DNA of 64,000 bases from contig OENT01000073.1 in the NCBI GenBank assembly GCA_900239685.1, positions 178,672 to 242,671 of the forward strand. Direction: 5' to 3'. The notes below the pieces were generated by a model. It was not told where the DNA came from, made no database searches, and saw only the letters and a list, made by a program, of their open reading frames with translations. This DNA comes from Rotaria macrura (lineage: Eukaryota; Rotifera; Eurotatoria; Philodinida; Philodinidae). Made by a program: the position numbers and the translations under genes. Shown here piece by piece: positions 51,960 to 61,595 of the stretch (position 1 is the stretch's first letter; every line of letters starts with the position of its first letter).

Positions 51960-53099
51960 ATGAATTCTCAACAAATTCTTATTGACCAAATTACAACGCA
52001 AATGTCTTTATGGACACCAATAATATTAATAATTGTTGGTTCATGTGGATCTTTATGTAATTTTATAACATTTACATCAACACAATTACGAACAAATTCA
52101 TGTGCTTTTTATTTTCTATGCACAGCTATGATTGAATTTGTAACGATCTATTTCGGTCTCATATCACGTTTAGCTAATGATCGTTTGGGAAGTATACTTT
52201 TTACTACAAATGTTGCGTATTGTAAAATACGATCATATTTTGTAGTCGCATTACCTTGTTTAGTTACTTACATGATCCTATTAACAACTATTGATCGTTT
52301 TATGTCAACAACCACACAAGTTCGTTATCGATCATATAGTCAACTGAAAGTTGCCTATCGCATTATACCAATTATGATTACCATCTCGTTATTACTTGCT
52401 AGTCATATGTTAGTTTTCTACAATTTCTATCCAACATGTACAGCACAACCAGGAACTTATGCTATTATTTATAGTATTTATTTATTCATTTGGACTGGTC
52501 TCGTGCCCAACGGATTAACATTATTGTTTAGTCTTTTAACATTTCGTAATGTGATTAAGACAAAAAGTCGTGTAGGTGCACGCATGACAGTGATGACAAT
52601 GCAACAACGCCGCTCACGACGAACAGACGCACAACTAATTGTTGTAAGTTGATCGACTGCAAAATAAATTGAGTATGTCTCTCTCTCTCTCTATATATAT
52701 ATATCCTTTATTTCTATGTAGATGATGTTGGCACAATCGACACTATCGAGTTGTGTCGACTTAACACGTATTGCATTATATGCCTATTTTGTTCTTTCGA
52801 CAAACACACCTAAGTCAAGTTATCATCGTGCAGTAGATGGATTTTTACTACAATTAAGTATTCTTCTACTCTATGGCAATTGTTCAAAGTCATTTTATGT
52901 TTATACATTAACAAGTGGAGTTTTCCGTAAAATTTTTCGTCATGCAATTTATCAACACTATCGAAGAATACTTTCTATTTTACATATAAATCAAGAACGT
53001 AATCGGATGGCAACTCGTGTAGTACCATCGACGCTGAATGCAACAACACTTAATCATGAACTTCAAACTATTTCTGCCCGTCTAGCAACAAAAACTTAA
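51960..53099 (+). CDS. Rhodopsin-type 7TM receptor
   Basis: G-protein-coupled receptor of the rhodopsin class, possibly peptide- or chemosensory-type. Two exons, 51960-52643 and 52722-53099, give 353 residues. Seen: TM1 about 18-40 with the conserved Asn in GSLCNF; TM2 about 48-68; Cys88 before TM3 and Cys160 in the second extracellular loop, forming the usual disulfide; DRF at 112-114 in place of D/ERY; TM4 about 134-155; TM5 with Pro183; a basic third intracellular loop (about 200-222, QQRRSRR); TM6 just across the intron; TM7 with NCSKSFY at 281-287 in place of NPxxY. The intron contains a CT/TA microsatellite. Ligand unknown. Confidence 0.85.
52679..52705. repeat. CT/TA compound microsatellite in GPCR intron
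   Basis: CT units followed by TA units, filling much of the 78-bp intron of the 7TM receptor gene. Confidence 0.85.
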
Positions 53100-53403
53100 G
53101 ATTTGTAACATATAACTATAAATTTAATGAAAACATGACACTACGATTATATCAAAGATAAATAGTGTTGTTTGAACTTATCATATCCTCTTATATTGTA
53201 TAAATTGTTCTTTCTTCTCATCACTAATAAATTTTCATCTAAAGTTTATCATGTTTGCAAGCATATATAAATGAAACTATACTATTCATTAAACAACTAG
53301 ATATGGTGATGAATCAAAGTTTACAGCAGTGATTTATAGTATAAATAAGAGAATTAATGAAACCGTTTTTATCCTTTTAATATAAATAAATGAATAATTA
53401 AAT
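53100..53403. other. Short AT-rich spacer before the Penelope-like element
   Basis: Holds the GPCR 3' end. The right boundary is set by the hammerhead-like motif and is not a proven element end. Confidence 0.4.
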
Positions 53404-53445
53404 AAGAGACGTTTCGTTATGTACACATAACATCATCAGTCATAA
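53404..53445 (-). ncRNA. Hammerhead-ribozyme-like motif, minimal stem III
   Basis: On the minus strand the order is ctgatga, a perfect 6-bp hairpin (gttatg, loop tgta, cataac), then gaaac followed directly by gtc. These match the hammerhead core CUGANGA, stem II, GAAA and the NUH (GUC) cleavage site, with stem III reduced to AC/GU and no loop. Weak stem I pairing is possible between bases before ctgatga and after gtc (U-A, C-G, mismatch, U-A, A-U). One extra U lies between CUGAUGA and stem II. Hammerheads with tiny or missing stem III, acting as dimers, are known in Penelope-like elements, and the motif has the element's orientation about 150 bp past its stop codon. Confidence 0.6.
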
Positions 53446-53518
53446 GAAATAGACTGAAAGATAAAGTTAAAGTTAAGAAAGAATATAGACAAAGTACTAT
53501 AGAAACAAAGACACATAG

Positions 53519-53546
53519 TATTAAAAGAAAACGTTTTCTTTTAATA
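53519..53546. repeat. 28-bp perfect palindrome 3' of the Penelope-like frame
   Basis: Positions 53519-53546 equal their own reverse complement, centred on aaaacgtttt. It lies 48 bp past the stop codon of the retroelement frame, between it and the hammerhead-like motif. Confidence 0.9.
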
Positions 53547-53593
53547 AATTATTTAATTTTAACTGCCAACCGAAATCATGTGCCTTCTTGTTA

Positions 53594-55276
53594 TTAAAAT
53601 ACATTCAACATGAAACTTTTTTGTGAATAAACTAATTTGTCTTTCTTTCTACTGTACCAATCCATAAGTAGACTTTCTTTAATATTCCGTTTAAGATCAT
53701 TAGATTCAATTGCTAAGACGTCTGTGTTCCAGTTATTACAATGTTTTTCATTGTGACAAGGTTCAGCTATTCTAGAATAACCTTTGCCCATGAAAGCTTT
53801 CTTATGTTCGTCTTTACGTACTTCCGCCCCTCTAGATGTTAGTCCTGTATAATATCCTTTGCAATCATAGCATGAGTAACCATAAACGATTCGTTTGCTG
53901 TCCTTAATTCCATGCAATGTTCTACTAAACAATGAAGCTACCTTATTAAAAGCTTTGTACCCGAAAATAATTTAAGTTGAAGGTGTTTGTATAATTTTCT
54001 TAATCTTATTAGCTAATATTAATGAGCAGTCACCATAACAAGGCATCGATAAAAATATTCGTTTTCTATTCTGATTATTCCTATAATTGTTATTATTATT
54101 ATTAATATTAAGTTCAAATTTACGACTAGTTTTCTTCACTACATTAATAGGATAACCATTTTTAATAAAAATATTTCTATAATAAATCAATTCTTGTTTA
54201 AAAAGGTTTTCTGTTGAGCATATGCGTTTCGCACGATTACACAAACATTTGATTAAATTAATCTTATAAATGCGTGGTTGATTACTTGTCCACTTAAGAT
54301 ATAATCCTGTGTGTGTAGGTTTTCTATAAACATAAGTGATCAATTCTAAGTTTACCCTTTCTATCATGACATCAAGAAAATTTAATTTATTATCAATTTG
54401 CATTACTAAGTTAAATTTTATAGAAGGTTCTAAATTGTTCATAAAATTAACAAACAAAGAAATTTCTCTTTTTGTTGCATTCATCATCATAAATATATCA
54501 TCTACATATCGATAATACAGTAATGGTTTACGTCCTTTGAATTTATTTATATTATTTTCTAATTCACTCATATATAAATGTGCTTAAATAGGAGCAAGTG
54601 GACTTCCCATTGAGACACCATTGATCTGATCATTATTTTCATTATCAAATATGAAATTAGTTCTTTTTGTACAATAATAGAATAATTCTCTCAAACTTTC
54701 ATCCTTAATGGTTAATTTAGGATGGTACAATTTAATCTTTTTAATAGCAATATCAATAGCTTTTTCCAAAGGTACATTGGTATATAGTGATGATACATCT
54801 AATGAACACATTATACCTGGTAAATTCTTATTGTCCTTGATAATTTTGGTAAAATCAAAGGAATCTTTTATATATGAAGGACACTTTAGTATTGATGGTT
54901 TAAGTAACATTGCTAAGTATTTAGCCGCATTATAGTTATAAGAATTATAACTTGAGATAATAGGTCTAACCGTTTGGCCTGCTTTATGTACTTTGACCAG
55001 AAAATAAGCTTCTGGTGTTCTTGAACCTGTATCTGGTCTTATTAACTTGTATTCTTCCGGAGTAATCGTTTTATTTCTTTGTAGATGTAATAAGAATTTT
55101 ATGAATTCATTTCCACGTTTTTCTGTTGGATTATGATCTAACTTCTTGAATGCTCTAGTGTCATTTAGTAAGAATTTGCCTTTATTCAAATAATCAGGGT
55201 GTGGGTGTGTACCTTGAAACTCTGATGAAATCCACACACATCCACATGCTACTGATGATTCATCAATAATCTTCAA
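53594..55276 (-). pseudogene. Penelope-like reverse transcriptase with C-terminal GIY-YIG endonuclease, broken
   Basis: One reading frame, interrupted by two in-frame stops (TAA at 54581-54583 and at 53969-53971). Seen in order: AFKKLDHNPT and a PEAYFLVKVHK segment typical of Penelope RT; motif A CSLDVSSLYTNVP; motif B GVSMGSPLAP, with the first stop just after; catalytic YRYVDD; FLDVMIERVN; YRKPTHTGLYL; then, after the second stop, the endonuclease with VYGYSCYDCKGYYTGLTSR, DEHKK, a His-containing HNEKH, and ESLLMDWY. The CxxC, YY.G, Arg, EH and Glu positions of the Penelope GIY-YIG domain are present. Because this version carries an endonuclease it differs from the endonuclease-less Athena elements known in bdelloids. 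An Asn run near 54083-54105 is a local microsatellite. Only two lesions suggest fairly recent inactivation. Confidence 0.88.
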
Positions 55277-55543
55277 GACTGGATGAAGAAAGTTCTGGTT
55301 CGATTGATCGTACTTTCGCTGTTGATGATTCCGAAATCCATCTTGTGCATCAATGTAATATGAAAATCATTTGATTCCCAATGTTCAACTGGAGTTGATA
55401 TCTGTTCATATTCCCACATTGAAAGAGAATCATTGAAGAAAACTCATACTACATTTATCAATGGAAATGATATTGTGGGGAAACGTGTTTTTTTTATGAA
55501 AGGTCAAACAACATTTGTAGTTTTTATAGATTTCCCAATCTAG
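55270..55543 (+). pseudogene. Broken host-like coding fragment at the retroelement junction
   Basis: Unrecognised. A stop-free plus-strand frame (55270-55374) with ordinary protein composition (SIDRTFAVDDSEIHLVHQC) ends in TGA; a second frame starting at 55367 continues in the same style (DSQCSTGVDICSYSHIERE, then FINGNDIVGKRVFFMKGQ) to a TAG at 55541. Read together they suggest one exon with a frameshift at about 55367-55372. It could be the remnant of a gene into which the Penelope-like element inserted. Chance open reading cannot be excluded. Confidence 0.3.
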
Positions 55544-56000
55544 GAGAGTCCTCTTTCTTAAAAGTAAAGTATAGATAATTACTCAGCTCCTATTCTGAAC
55601 TAGCCAACCTCCATTTCAACCTGTGAGCGATGCTACTAGATAAAAAATTCTAAAACATTTGACATCGATATCAATGAAGTATCATATAATGTATCCAAAA
55701 GGAAACCACAAAGCAAGAATAAGATTATTTTGTGCCTCAAATGGCAATTTAATTTTATCGAACTTGATTTGATAAGTTTTAATTAGTATCATGTAAGACG
55801 TTTCCTGAATTTCAACGAATTGTAAGATTCAATTTAGCAATGTATTATTTCGCATTTCTAGGTTGTCCCTGAATAATACATTGAAATGTATCGATTTTCA
55901 ATGAAACTAATAGAAAGAATGAGTTACAGTTAATTATTTGCTTTTTTTCAAAATTAATGGAAAATAATGTGTCAGTTTTGCATTGTTTGTTCATTACCGG
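55544..56000. other. AT-rich spacer
   Basis: No gene recognised. An isolated gaaacgtc 8-mer on the minus strand near 55800 recalls the hammerhead 3' part but lacks the rest of the core. Confidence 0.45.
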
Positions 56001-56756
56001 CTACATGGGAATATCTTCATTCGTTTGATTTTGTGGCAAAAGCTCGAGCGTGTTGTGGCATTGAATATTGTATTCTGCTAAGGTTCGATCATCTTCCAGT
56101 TGCTTTCCATCAAAAGTCAATTGCTGCTGATGACATGAAGTACCTTCTCTATCTTGAATTTTCGCTTTTACATTTTTAATGGTATCAGTTGATTTTACTA
56201 TCAATCTCATGATTTCAACATTCAATCTTTTGATACAGATTTGCATGGCTCCAGGAGGAATTCGAAGCACGAGATGCACTGTTTGTTCATGTTGAATATT
56301 GTAGTGCGACAAGGTTCGGCCATCTTCAAGTAATTTACCAGCATAAATCAATCCCTGTTCATCAGGTGGAATACCTTCTTCATCGTGAATTTTTGCTCTG
56401 AGACTTTCGACGGTATCGTTCGGTTCTACTTCGAATGTAACGGATTTCCCAGTTAATGTGTGAGAAAAGATTTTCATGCCTCCACAGAGGGGATAAACCA
56501 AATGCAGTGTTGCTCCTGACATCAAATGATAGTAATCCAGTGTATACAAATCTGACAAGTGCTTTCCGGCGAAAAATAATCGTTGTTGTTCTATTGAAAG
56601 CTGTTTTACATCACTGATCTTTTTCTTTATGGTTTGGATCGTGTCAGATACTTCAGCGTTGAGCATCAATATTTCACCCGTCAGCAGTTTTACATAAATA
56701 AAATTCAAGCCATTATTAATAGAACCATCATGCTGTGATAAATAGGTAGACATCAA
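56001..56756 (-). CDS. Three-unit divergent ubiquitin-like protein
   Basis: Intronless, 251 residues, with three head-to-tail ubiquitin folds: about 19-93, 94-170 and 171-243, after an 18-residue leader. The second is closest to ubiquitin ([40 protein letters not shown]). The Lys48 equivalent is kept in all three (Lys65, Lys141, Lys218); Lys63 is lost in all. Ile44 is Phe61, Ile137 and Thr214. Processing sites are degenerate: the first unit ends CGG, the second PPGA, and the third has no Gly-Gly but a polar tail ending in DIPM. It should therefore act as an uncleaved or partly cleaved ubiquitin-like chain rather than a polyubiquitin precursor (inference). Lack of introns could mean retrocopy origin. 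Confidence 0.85.
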   Translation of the reverse strand: MMSTYLSQHDGSINNGLNFIYVKLLTGEILMLNAEVSDTIQTIKKKISDVKQLSIEQQRLFFAGKHLSDLYTLDYYHLMSGATLHLVYPLCGGMKIFSHTLTGKSVTFEVEPNDTVESLRAKIHDEEGIPPDEQGLIYAGKLLEDGRTLSHYNIQHEQTVHLVLRIPPGAMQICIKRLNVEIMRLIVKSTDTIKNVKAKIQDREGTSCHQQQLTFDGKQLEDDRTLAEYNIQCHNTLELLPQNQTNEDIPM

Positions 56757-59700
56757 TTCACAAGTTATATTCAGTGTTCTAAAAGAAATTGTTTTACATT
56801 TTATTAAAAATGCACGACATCAGTTGCAGTTTCGCTTTCCTGAGAGCGTAATACCAAAGTTGAGAATAGTAAACTACTGTAGAAGTGACGAGGGGGAAAA
56901 GACGTGACCAATTTGACTCTAAAATCAATTTTAAGTCAACCTGGAGTCAAGTTGGAGCATGCACTCAAGGAGTCCCCCCCTGAAAAGTGTTGAAAGATCA
57001 TTATTGGACATTTTATTATTTTTAAGCAATTTATCTTATCGACATTCATTAACATAATAAATTTGAACACAATGAGTGTATTCTCACTATTCTAAATTAT
57101 CAGCAATCATATTTTGAAATGATATTCTTGGATTTATCGGATGATCGTGACGCAATTATGCTAAAAAATATCGGATATTCAAATCTTTAATTCGAAATCT
57201 GTTTGAAACAATAGAATTGTGGTATAAATTAGACTTTACTACTACACTGACGTTTGGAAAGTTTTCTCTTACTTATCGTTCTACGAAATAGATAGTAAGA
57301 TGATCTAGTGGAAAATCAAACAGAGTAGACGGCATAAATGGCAAAAGCGAAAAGAAGTCACGGGTATTAGTGAATTTTGGATCATAGCTATGAAAGTATG
57401 ATAAGTAAGGACATCTTAATCTAGATATTTTTTCTAGAGTATTATTTCCGGCTCAGTCAAGTCAAAATCAGATAAACTGGTAGAGAAAGTCATGCATAAG
57501 TTATTAATAAAAGGCACAAGCTTCTTACTCATGAACGATAAAAGGGCTAAATCATAGGAAAATGTACATTTTGTAATATTCGATATGAATTCCAGTTTGT
57601 TCTAAGTTGTCGTAAAAATTACAGAAATATCTTTATTTTTCCATCAGATTAATTTCGTGTTTGAAGACATTTATATTTATATATTTTTTGCATAAACACA
57701 ATTAAATATTAAACCAGAAATATCTGTGAAATGAAATCAATGTTGGAGAAATCAGTAGAAGAACCTTTTGTTGGGCCTTTTCAGATCTATTTAAATGATA
57801 ATTCATTGGAAATTATAGTCGTAGTTCGACTCTGATTTAACTTACTTTGATGAAATGGAAACGATGTTGCTGCTTCAGTTTTGTTTGTTTTACATCCAAC
57901 GATTTACAAGCATCTATAACAAAAACAACGCTTATACATTTGCGCTTCTATTCACGATCGTCATGACGCATCGTCTAAACGACAATAAAAAACAAAATTT
58001 TCCCCATTATTAGTGTGAGAAATTGTTTACTCCTTATGTAATGATATTCCTCAAGACATGATCTGATAATGACATAATTACTGCATATTAAATTTGTGTG
58101 GAGGTTTTTATTTTTTATGACTGGCTTGAATTTTGAATCTCAAAAAATATTACGCATCTTAAATTTCCATTAAAAGACGAAAGCAAAGAAAAACGTGACA
58201 CATAGAATTGCGACACAAAAAAGTATTTTTTGTAGAACTCTACAGGCATTGAAAAGAAGTAATAGAACACAATGGAATGAAAACAGAAAAATATCAGAAG
58301 GCGGTTGCGTTCGTGTGTGGCGATGAAAGTATAATGAAATGTTTTCGTAAAAAACATATTCTATTGTCACATACGAAATATAAGAGTTACATGAAATATC
58401 ATTCAATAAATTGCACACGATATTTATCACGGAATAAAAAAAGATTATTATATTTCTTGATGACACTTCTGAGTTATCATTTGAAGGATTAAAGTTGACT
58501 GATGATGTGTTTTTCTTGTCTAATCTTTTTATGGGACAATTACGTAATACGATTCTCTCATAGTGTCCAATAATTATGTCCTTACTCCAATGTTACTCTA
58601 GGCATTCATATTGTCCAAGTTAGTGATATTACACCACTCTCCAAAAAACGTCCGTTTCCTACGAAACCTAAACCGGTTCGGAAACCTTCTCAGAAACCAC
58701 TAAAGGTTTGCGAGAACTTGAAGAGCTTTCCAATGTACCTTTAAGGTTTCCGAGACCTCAGAAACCCTTAAAGGGTTTCTAATAGTAACAAACTCTGAAA
58801 TCCTTCCTCGGTTTTTTGGGATACTGTTTTTTTTTATAGAGAGCACACCCACCTGCACAACCTATATAAAATGAATCAAAATTTATCTCAAAATAAAATA
58901 CCACCATTCCTATCATACGACAGCTCATCCTCTATAGCGTTTGTGGTGAAAAAATCTTTTTGATAATTTTTAACTTTATTGAGAAAATGAAAATTCATTG
59001 AAAAATGTTGCACTGAAACAAAAAGCTCTAAATTTTCCAAACACCTCATACTTGTATTATCTATATCTTCAAAACGGTTCATCCATTTGAGTTGAAATTT
59101 TCAGTTTCGCACTAGCATTGTAACATGTATTGAACTGTGAAAATAAGAACAAAACTGGTACGATCTATTGAAGAAGGTTCAACCGAAAATTGTCGTGGCA
59201 TATGTGAAATTCCTCATAATTAGATCATCGTTAGTATGTAATCCATAATTGCAATAGTTATATATGATTCTAAGGTTTGACTAGAATTTTCAGTAATGAT
59301 AATTAATAATATCTGAAATGATAGCCATAGAACAAACGATTACTTATCTTAATTTTCTTAAAGACAAATTCTAACGCAAAACATAAACAATTAATTTTCA
59401 TTTCTATATACACTATATTCATAGAACATTGCGAGAGAATCATCTTTTTCGTTGCTAGTGCTTTGATACTTTTTATTCTTTAATGTCTAGTCTCTTGGTA
59501 TTGTTTATTACTATTATAAAGCAATTATTAATCTAGAAGTGTTAAGTCGTTGAGAATTGAATGCGCAAAGTAATAGTACATAGACTAGAATATTTGAATT
59601 TGAATATAAAATTCTTGTTCGGATCCATCGTTATTTTTCATTTACTTAGCATTGTCATCGAACAGCTCACGAATATACGATTAGATAATCTATATTTTTG

Positions 59701-60082
59701 ATTTGCTGTATTTGCATGTAGAAGATGAATACCATTATACGTAGTTTAACTAAATGTGGTGTATACACAAGGATGATTAATCGATTGCATTCAGAAACAC
59801 TATTAATCAAACTTATTGCATGCTTCGTGTCGAAATACTTAATAAATTCTACAGAATATTATTGGGGAAAAAATTTTATATTTCGGCTACTGTTTTCCTT
59901 GACCATCATATTAACGGTTCTGTTACTGAATATTACGTTATAACAATGAATGAACGAACAACCACTGTAGGTCACTTCTCTCTATTTATTTATGAGATTT
60001 GTACAAATGGCATTATATTACATCAAATTAAGCCACTTTACAGTTTTGAACAATCCGAGCCATAGGTTTTTGTCATAGTCTT
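56757..60082. other. 3.3-kb AT-rich region, no gene seen
   Basis: No recognised coding exon. Includes the GAAACC/GGTTTC-rich patch at about 58650-58785. Open frames at 58170-58492 and 59725-60065 have biased composition and no domains. Confidence 0.5.
58650..58785. repeat. Patch of short interspersed GAAACC/GGTTTC repeats with a palindrome
   Basis: Repeated gaaacc, aaaggtttc and aaggtttccgag elements on both strands. It ends in a 21-bp near-perfect palindrome (58760-58780, agaaaccctt and aagggtttct arms). Origin unknown; possibly the tip of a decayed mobile element. Confidence 0.6.
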
Positions 60083-60378
60083 TTACTGGTTGGTACATTC
60101 AAGTTCAGTGACACGAGTTGTGAAAACATTAGTTGCTGCTATTGGTATCGGTTTTTCCGTCTGTCCAACAGAAAAATATTCAAGTAAAACAGCTTGAGTT
60201 TGATTTAGCAAACGAAATTTAATTGTAGATGTTTGAAATTTTTTACATGTTTTCTTTTCAATTATTTTAATATTTGTCGTATCTTGTCAAAAGAGTGTTG
60301 TATACTCCTCTTTTGCATCAATAGTGCTCTTAATTCTAGCTCGGAACTTGGATCAATTTCTTTTTTCAATAATAGGAA
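60083..60378 (-). pseudogene. Broken coding remnant, family unknown
   Basis: Two overlapping minus-strand frames with ordinary protein composition but no start codon of useful length. The first (from about 60378) contains KKEIDPSSELELRALLMQKR and ends at a TAA; the second, shifted, contains STIKFRLLNQTQAVLLEYF, VGQTEKPIPIAATNVFTTR and ends at the TAA at 60083-60085. A frameshift joining them is the simplest reading. No domain recognised. Confidence 0.3.
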
Positions 60379-60803
60379 TCAAAGATATATCTACATGAGT
60401 ATAGAGTACAACTCGGGAATTATTCGAGAACTTTTTTATCCATCAGAAACTGTTTTCAAATAGTATTGATGTTAGGTGTAACCTATCCAAAATTCAAGCA
60501 ACATTCGATCGAATTCCTGCAGCTGTTAAAATTCAATTTCATTATCCCAAAAAAAATCAGATATCTTAAAACATTATACCAAGGAAAACAAACTCCGCGG
60601 AAAATTAAAACTTCATATTCAGCTGTCGTTTGGTAAAAGAACGAAGAAGAAAACTAGTGAACAGATACAACAGACCTTTTCACACTGCATGAAACATAGA
60701 CTAAAGATTTTCATTATGAACTTTAATATATTTCTATAGCTTCTTCCTATTTGAGACTGTTTCAAAGATTTACGATTGAGAAAATAGAATATTATTCAGA
60801 AAT
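60379..60803. other. Short AT-rich spacer
   Basis: Nothing recognised. Confidence 0.45.
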
Positions 60804-61595
60804 TTAAAAGAATAAAAGCATTGCACAAACAATTAAAATAAAACTATCATCAGCAGGATAAAATGTTGACGAACCAGAAGTCATTATGTTATAATAGATA
60901 ACGTCACTAAAACTTTGACCAAAACTTGTATAATTAACGATTATATTAACTTTATAATTAGTCGCCGTTTGCAAACCAGTAAATTGATAAGGTTGGCTTA
61001 TATATGTAACATTTTGTGTTGTAGATAGTGAGGTTCCTGTTACACTGTTATTGGCTAATTGTACGCTTGTACCAGATATCACATAAGGTAATTGTTGTAG
61101 CCAGTTAACATTTACAATAAATGAATTCGATGTTGTGCTTGAAGTTGTAATAACTACAAAAGGTGTTTGTGGGCATACAGAAAAGTTCGACCTTGAACAT
61201 GTTCTTTTCAGCAGACAAGTTTGTCGAAAAAGAGATATGCTTACATTTACGTTCGTCGAGTTCGATGAAAAGCATACGTAATAAAAAGCATTGACTAAGT
61301 CGAAATTTTGCGTTCGATTCGTTATAGTTTTATTCGTTGATGTAAATGTATATGTGACTGACGAATTTATTGGACCATAGTTATAATAGAATTCATAAAA
61401 ATCAATAAAAATTTGTATCCAGTCAGATTGGTCATAAAGTGGATCGGCGAATTGCCATGTTACAGTCAGAGCTGTTGAATTAATGGCAGTAAGGTTTGTT
61501 AATTTCGGTTCTGTTAGTTTTATGTCACTTTGACTATTGGAGAATGAAATATATGAGAAAATGATTACAGGAATATAAACGAGATTCCACTGCAT
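60804..61595 (-). CDS. Secreted FN3-like protein, possibly GPI-anchored
   Basis: Intronless, 263 residues. Seen: signal peptide at about 1-22 (LVYIPVIIFSYISFSNS); an FN3-like first module beginning LTNLTAINSTALTVTWQF; Cys pairs in the middle (YVCFSSN, TCLLKRTCSRSNFSVCPQ); and a second FN3-like module (SFIVNVNWLQQLP ... YQFTGLQTATNYKVNIIVNY). Many N-glycosylation sequons (NLT, NST, NSS, NKT, NRT, NVS, NFS, NVT, NYT) show an extracellular protein. The C-terminus is a short hydrophobic tail (SFILIVCAMLLFF) after a small-residue stretch (SGSS), as in GPI-anchor signals; a single-pass tail anchor is the alternative. No specific family identified. Confidence 0.75.
   Translation of the reverse strand: MQWNLVYIPVIIFSYISFSNSQSDIKLTEPKLTNLTAINSTALTVTWQFADPLYDQSDWIQIFIDFYEFYYNYGPINSSVTYTFTSTNKTITNRTQNFDLVNAFYYVCFSSNSTNVNVSISLFRQTCLLKRTCSRSNFSVCPQTPFVVITTSSTTSNSFIVNVNWLQQLPYVISGTSVQLANNSVTGTSLSTTQNVTYISQPYQFTGLQTATNYKVNIIVNYTSFGQSFSDVIYYNIMTSGSSTFYPADDSFILIVCAMLLFF

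Larger units (their letters stand above)
53404..55290 (-). mobile_element. Degenerate Penelope-like retroelement
   Basis: Element on the minus strand with a reverse-transcriptase/GIY-YIG frame at 53594-55276 and, beyond its 3' end, a hammerhead-like motif (53404-53445) and a 28-bp palindrome (53519-53546). No second terminal copy and no clear target-site duplication were found, so the left and right limits are approximate. Plus-strand sequence from about 55270 reads as a different, host-like coding fragment, which suggests a 5' junction near there. Confidence 0.8.

Noticed and set aside
55795-55815. gaaacgtc on the minus strand as a possible second hammerhead copy at the element's 5' side
   Set aside because: No ctgatga core or stem II hairpin nearby; an 8-base match alone is expected by chance.
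59725-60065. Two overlapping plus-strand frames with hydrophobic stretches
   Set aside because: Both start and end without context, hydrophobicity follows from T-rich DNA, and no family resemblance was seen.
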